Below, piece by piece: positions 59,801 through 64,000 of a stretch of DNA of 64,000 bases; within the stretch, counting starts at the first letter, position 1, and the number at the start of each line of letters is the position of its first letter. The stretch covers positions 7,316,001-7,380,000 of the forward strand of contig JANTQA010000026.1 of assembly GCA_027625915.1 (NCBI GenBank), read 5' to 3'. The DNA is from Anaeramoeba flamelloides. Its lineage: Eukaryota > Metamonada > Anaeramoebidae. The notes below the pieces were generated by a model, which searched no databases, was not told the DNA's origin, and saw only the letters and a list, made by a program, of their open reading frames with translations. Both the position numbers and the translations under genes were made by a program.

Positions 59801-61274
59801 GTAAATAAGATCAAAAAAGAAAAAAGTAATTACAACAACTTATACAATGATCCCAAAGTGAACATTCATGATCGATTATCAAATTATTAAATCAACCAAG
59901 AGTATCGTGGCCGTGATTTTGGGAGTCCTTAATTCAAGATAGCATTTGATTTTTTTTTTTGATTTTAAACCAATTGCTTCTTATAAAAACCTTTTTTAAT
60001 TTCTTTTTTCCTTTTTCCATTTCATTTTTTTGCTTTTGCTTTTTAAACATAAAAGTAAATTTGGGTGGGTCTTTCCCTTGTACAATCGTGGAATCTATGA
60101 TTTTATGCTTAAATTACCTTTGAGGAAATTTAAGTAAAAGTACATTTAGAGTGTAATTTACACTTCTTCCATCAATAAATAAAATAAATGATTTTTTTTT
60201 TATTTATTCTTTAACAATTTTTTAATTATTTTGATTTAAATTTTTTAGTTGGAATGGAAATATGTTTGACTAGGATATATTCCACTCTCGTGTTTATAAA
60301 AACATTAATGTATTTGGTTAAAGAAATGATTTTAGGGATTTACTTTCTCAGAAACTGTGACACTCAAAATTGGTAAAAAGTAATGGCCCCTTAAAAAAAA
60401 AATGGATAATTATTTATTCACAACGAACAATCCTGGTTTATTCCAAAAATTTAACTTTTTTAAAAAGAATGTGCTTGAGATTAACCATAATTCAAGAAAC
60501 ACATGAATTTTTGATGATCAGCCTTGAATAATGGACATTGTTTAATTATGTGAATAAAATCGTTCGTCTGATTTTTCAAAGAATTTTTCTATTTTTTTTT
60601 TCTCTTGCCAAAAGATGAAAAATTAAAAGTTAATTTCTTGAACTTTGGAAAAAAAAACTTTTTTTGGTGCTAACTCAAAATAAAAAAAAAAAAAAAAAAG
60701 GTTGTGTGGCTATATAATTGTTCGAGTTTGTTGGTTTTTTTTGACAGAATTTGTTTCGTTGATAATTGCCTCATCTTTTTGATCGTCAAAAAATATGAAA
60801 AAAAAAATATGGTGAAAGGATCCAAAAAATAAAAAAAGAGAATAAAATTACTTTAACTAATTTTGGATCTAATAATTCTTCACAAGAGCCCATGTGTTTT
60901 TTCAGATCTTGGTCAAGATATTCAAACAAAAGTGTGAGTTGGCCAAGGTTATGTTGAACATCAAGCAATTTGACAATATTTGGATGCCGAAGTTCAAGAA
61001 GAAGAGAAATCTCACGGAGTGTTGTTGAGTGCACGCCTTCTTCACCTCCAGAGAGTTTAATTTTTTTTAAAGCATAACATTCACCTGTTTTTTTGTTTTC
61101 CAATTTTTGTACAATACCTACAATTTCGAAATTGTTGAAAAAGAGAACAAGAAAGGTAAATAAAATTTCAGAATTTAAATCAATATTAAAGAGAAAAAGA
61201 AAAACGAGTTTACCATAAGCCCCTTCACCAACTTTATTCATTTTAACAATGTTTTTGTAATCGATTTGAAACAT
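56833..61274 (-). CDS. Cyclin-dependent kinase, CDK1/2-like (four exons)
   Basis: Exons are 61274-61214, 61117-60852, 57567-57270 and 57131-56833, phases 1, 0 and 1, giving 307 aa (human CDK2 has 298). All kinase landmarks are present: GEGAYG glycine loop (16-21), catalytic Lys38 (ALKK), C-helix Glu56, HRDLKPQN with Asp131, DFG Asp149, and activation-loop Thr164 in [14 protein letters not shown]. The cyclin-binding helix reads HSTTLRE in place of PSTAIRE. The usual inhibitory Thr beside the loop Tyr is Ala19, while Tyr20 remains. CDKs with cyclins phosphorylate Ser/Thr-Pro sites to drive the cell cycle. The junction [17 protein letters not shown] aligns without a gap to CDK2 LIKSYLFQLLQGLAFCH. 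Closest to CDK1/2/3/5, but the C-helix variant leaves the exact class open. Confidence 0.96.
57132..57269 (-). other. CDK intron 3 (138 bp)
   Basis: Donor CGAG|GTAAGA and acceptor AATATAG keep the frame [14 protein letters not shown]10 run (minus strand) sits inside, next to a T-run. Confidence 0.9.
58060..58575. repeat. Tc1/mariner-related non-autonomous repeat (CDK intron 2)
   Basis: The left part ACCATTCCTAAAATTTGGAC and right end TATCCAAATTTTTGTATTTT are family ends. The centre has AATTAATCGATCAAATGATT. It has the same orientation as the copy at 55990. Confidence 0.65.
59637..60168. repeat. Dispersed repeat, copy 2 (partner 10634-11217)
   Basis: Collinear with 10634-11217, sharing TGAATCTTCTTTATATTGGG, GAAAAAAGTAATTACAACAA, CAATTGCTTCTTATAAA and TTTACACTTCTTCC. 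It lies in CDK intron 2. Confidence 0.65.
61118..61213 (-). other. CDK intron 1 (96 bp)
   Basis: It splits the glycine loop: GEGAY G|IVQKLE. Donor TATG|GTAAAC, acceptor AATTGTAG. Confidence 0.92.
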
Positions 61275-64000
61275 GGAACGAAATGAAAAATGAAAAAAAA
61301 AAATGGTAATGATAACTCAAAAAAAAGAGAATTTTCAAATTTGAAACAGACAAAGATCTCAAAATAAGTGTTGTTTGAACAAATATGTCTTACAACTCGA
61401 TTCAAAGGGTAATAATTTTTTTTTCCTCAATTTCGCAAATGGAATTTTAGAAAAATAAAATTTCCTTTTTCTGTTCAACAATTTTGAATCCATTACTTGT
61501 CATTATTTTAGATTGGATATTTTCAACTCTTAAAATAATTAGTTTAACTTATTTTTTTTGTTAAGGGGCTAGTAAACTAAAAAATTTTTCAAGTAGAATT
61601 AAAAGTAAATTTCCAAAAAATTATATTAAATCTTCAAAATGAAAAACACAAGTAAAAATCTGATTATTTTAAGCCCGGGTTTCTTTTAAATGATATTTTC
61701 AGAAAACGAAGTATTTTTTTTAATTCATTTGATAAATTTTTTTCAATTTTTGAAAAAGTTCAAAATTCAACATATTACAAATTATTTAAATAATTATTTT
61801 TGTTGAAGAAGTATGAAAATCTTAGTATGTGAAAGAAGTGTATACAAATATATTTTAAAAATCAAGTTTCCAAGTTTTAAAACAATTCAGTTTAAAAAAT
61901 CTACTTAATTCCAAAATTAAAACATGACAATAATTATTTTAAACCATGAAAAAAATATTATTTCTTTATTAGAAGTAGCTATCCAAATTAATTTTCTTTT
62001 ATTACTTTTTAAAATAATAGAAGGAAAAAAACAACAAGTACAGTTAATTAAAAATTTTGTCAAAATAATTTTTTAAAACCTGAAAAATTTAATTTATGTT
62101 CTAGAGAAATACTTTTTTAATTTGATTATTTGTAATCATTTATCAATAAATCAATCTTAATTATTACAATGAGTTGAAAATAATTAATGGATTAATAATA
62201 CACAAGAGTAAATTTGGGTGTTGTAAAAAATACAGTTTTTACGATTTTAGAGATAAACAAAGAGTTCCATTTATTTATCCAAATTTTGGTAATAGGAAAT
62301 ATAATATCTTAAAATCTTAATAGACTAAGAACTATTTTAATCAAAAAACCGTTTGGCAAATAATAATCTTTCAAATTTAAAAAAAAACATTTTTCAAACA
62401 AAGTATTTGTATTTGCCAAACTATTTTATATTGAAAATCCCTTTGAGATCAAAAATCAAAACGAATATTTTGTTTACTATTACAAAAATGTAGATAAATA
62501 CATGGAACTCTTTGTTTATCTCTAAAATCATGTAAACTCTATTTTTTACAATATTCATGTTGACACTTGTGTATCAATATTCTTTTTTTCTTTTAACTCC
62601 AATTCTTCAAATATTTTCAAACAAATCAAAGTTATTTAAATCAATTATAGTCTGAATAAAATAAAAAAATAATATTAATAATTGATTTACATAAACCCAC
62701 TTCCTTTTATTACTCTCTTGATACTTATAAGGAATATTTCCTAATTTATAAACTTTCTTGAGATTTAATAAATTATTTGGGAATAAAAAAAATGAATTAG
62801 CAATTTTTTTAGATATTCAAGGATTCAATATTTGATTTTATTTTTATTCTATTTTTATATAGATTTATTTTGAATGTTTTTTCTAAACACAAACGATCAT
62901 AAATACCCACAAATGATATGTGATATAAATAAATAATGTTTTCAAATAAATTTCTTTTTTTCCAATCTAAAATCAAAACTAAAAAGATCAAATCTTTTTG
63001 ATAATCTAGATGAAGTAATAATTAATTTTATTAAACAAAAAATATTTTATTTATTCATTAGGCCGAAGATTATGGAATTTTCCTTAAATTATTAACCACT
63101 ATCAATTCATATTATGATAATAAGTTTTTTTTTTTTGAAAAATTTTTTATAAAGTAATCCAAAACTCTTGGAATCTAATATGATATTTTCAATTAGGTTT
63201 CAAAAAAAAAAAAAAAAAAGTTAAAACAATAGTTTATGTTAAATTTATTAAAACAGTTTAAAAAAGGGAGATGATCTAGATAAAAAAAGTAATTTTTACT
63301 GTTTCAAACAATATTAAAAAAAAAATGATTTTATATACTATTAGTCACAATATAGTACATTTTAATATTAATAAATATCTAAAAAAAATGAATTAATCAA
63401 AATTTGGTGATAAAAATAATTTAAAAAAGAAGAATGGGAGACAACCATTTCACTTTTTGTTATTTTGATTGTTCAATCGTTTTTGAAAAAAAAAAATTAA
63501 AAGATTTTTTTCATCTTGTTCAAATGTATGTACATGTCTAAATTTCAAGAATAGATTTGAATCTATAAGGAAGTGTTGAAATTTGCAATAATAATCTATT
63601 TATAAGATTATCTAAGAATTTACAAAGAACACAAATATTTTTAAAAACATAATACTCAAATAATTTATTCAAAATTAAATATTTTAGAATTTGGTTTTGA
63701 AAAGGATGAAAAATTGTAAAATTATTTCAAAAAAGTGTAAGATTATTTTAAAAAATGAATGATAATTTTAAAAAAAACAATGATAATTGTTTATTTGCAA
63801 AAATTAGTTAATGAGGCAAAATTACCAAAATTATGAATTAATTATAATTTTGATAATATTTTAGAGATTAATATAATTTAATTCAACTCAAAAATATTTT
63901 TAAACAATAAATATCTGATTAGCGGCAAGAGTAACAAAAAATTATAAAAGACATCCTAATTTCCCAAAAAATAAAGATAAAACGAACTGAAAATTGATGA
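61275..64000. other. CDK upstream flank, gene-poor
   Basis: It should include the CDK promoter, but no recognisable motif stands out. The inverted-repeat element 62197-62574 is the only structure noted. No gene is supported to the window end. Confidence 0.55.
62197..62574. repeat. ACAAGAGT inverted-repeat element, copy 2
   Basis: The ends ACACAAGAGTAAATTTGGGT and ATGTTGACACTTGTGTAT are inverted, TA flanks both sides, and the arms extend about 100 bp with mismatches (GAGATAAACAAAGAGTTCCA faces TGGAACTCTTTGTTTATCTC). The centre shares blocks with 48320-48698. Confidence 0.7.

Larger units (their letters stand above)
57568..60851 (-). other. CDK intron 2 (3.3 kb), element-rich
   Basis: The donor is TTAAA|GTAATT and the acceptor an AG after a T/A run before AGTTATATG. 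It contains a Tc1/mariner-related repeat (58060-58575) and the second copy of the dispersed repeat (59637-60168). A + strand frame at 58840-59103 shows no family features. Confidence 0.85.

Overview
This window is a very AT-rich nuclear segment of a unicellular eukaryote. The genes are split by spliceosomal introns (GT...AG, with acceptors mostly ending in AATAG). The proteins carry long K/E/N/Q-rich low-complexity tracts. Every confidently called gene ends in TAA, and the standard code reads through all of them. The style (KEKEKE spacers, a BTB protein with an unusual C-terminal domain, a FLYWCH-MULE transposon) suggests a free-living amoeboid protist such as Anaeramoeba. That is an inference from style, not a proven assignment.

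Seven host or host-like genes are supported. On the + strand are the RNase P/MRP subunit RPP21 (944-1435), a divergent actin-related protein (5949-7031) and a piggyBac-transposase-derived protein (53021-55201). On the - strand are VPS39 of the HOPS/vacuolar tethering machinery (28593-11596, four exons, 849 aa), a BTB-BACK protein with a C-terminal amidotransferase-like domain (34634-32022), a CLASP/TOG microtubule-binding protein (46116-37195, four exons, 835 aa) and a cyclin-dependent kinase (61274-56833, four exons, 307 aa). The exons of VPS39, CLASP and CDK were joined by eye. In each case the intron phases match and the joined protein aligns without gaps to the family at the junctions checked.

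Introns fall into two size classes: 96-298 bp, or 3.3-6.0 kb. All five giant introns (three in VPS39, one in CLASP, one in CDK) are filled with mobile-element remains. These include two LINE fragments, a 2.7-kb MULE with long terminal inverted repeats and a Tc1/mariner-type MITE nested in it, and several families of short inverted-repeat elements. There are also clusters of AT-rich hairpins separated by a recurrent GTGCCGTAGAGTGCC-like spacer. The same families occur between genes, including a decayed Tc1/mariner copy (47253-48287) whose ends match a family of about 0.5-kb non-autonomous elements.

The most notable points are the giant element-filled introns in a compact-bodied gene set, the actin-related protein whose ATP-binding residues look lost, the BTB-amidotransferase fusion, the apparently catalytically dead piggyBac-like gene lying near a TTAA-flanked 0.55-kb palindrome, and the hairpin arrays. 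The genes serve basic cell functions (RNA processing, endolysosomal fusion, microtubules, cell cycle); no operon-like or metabolic cluster is visible. The stretches between genes are AT-rich, with homopolymers and repeats and no convincing RNA genes.
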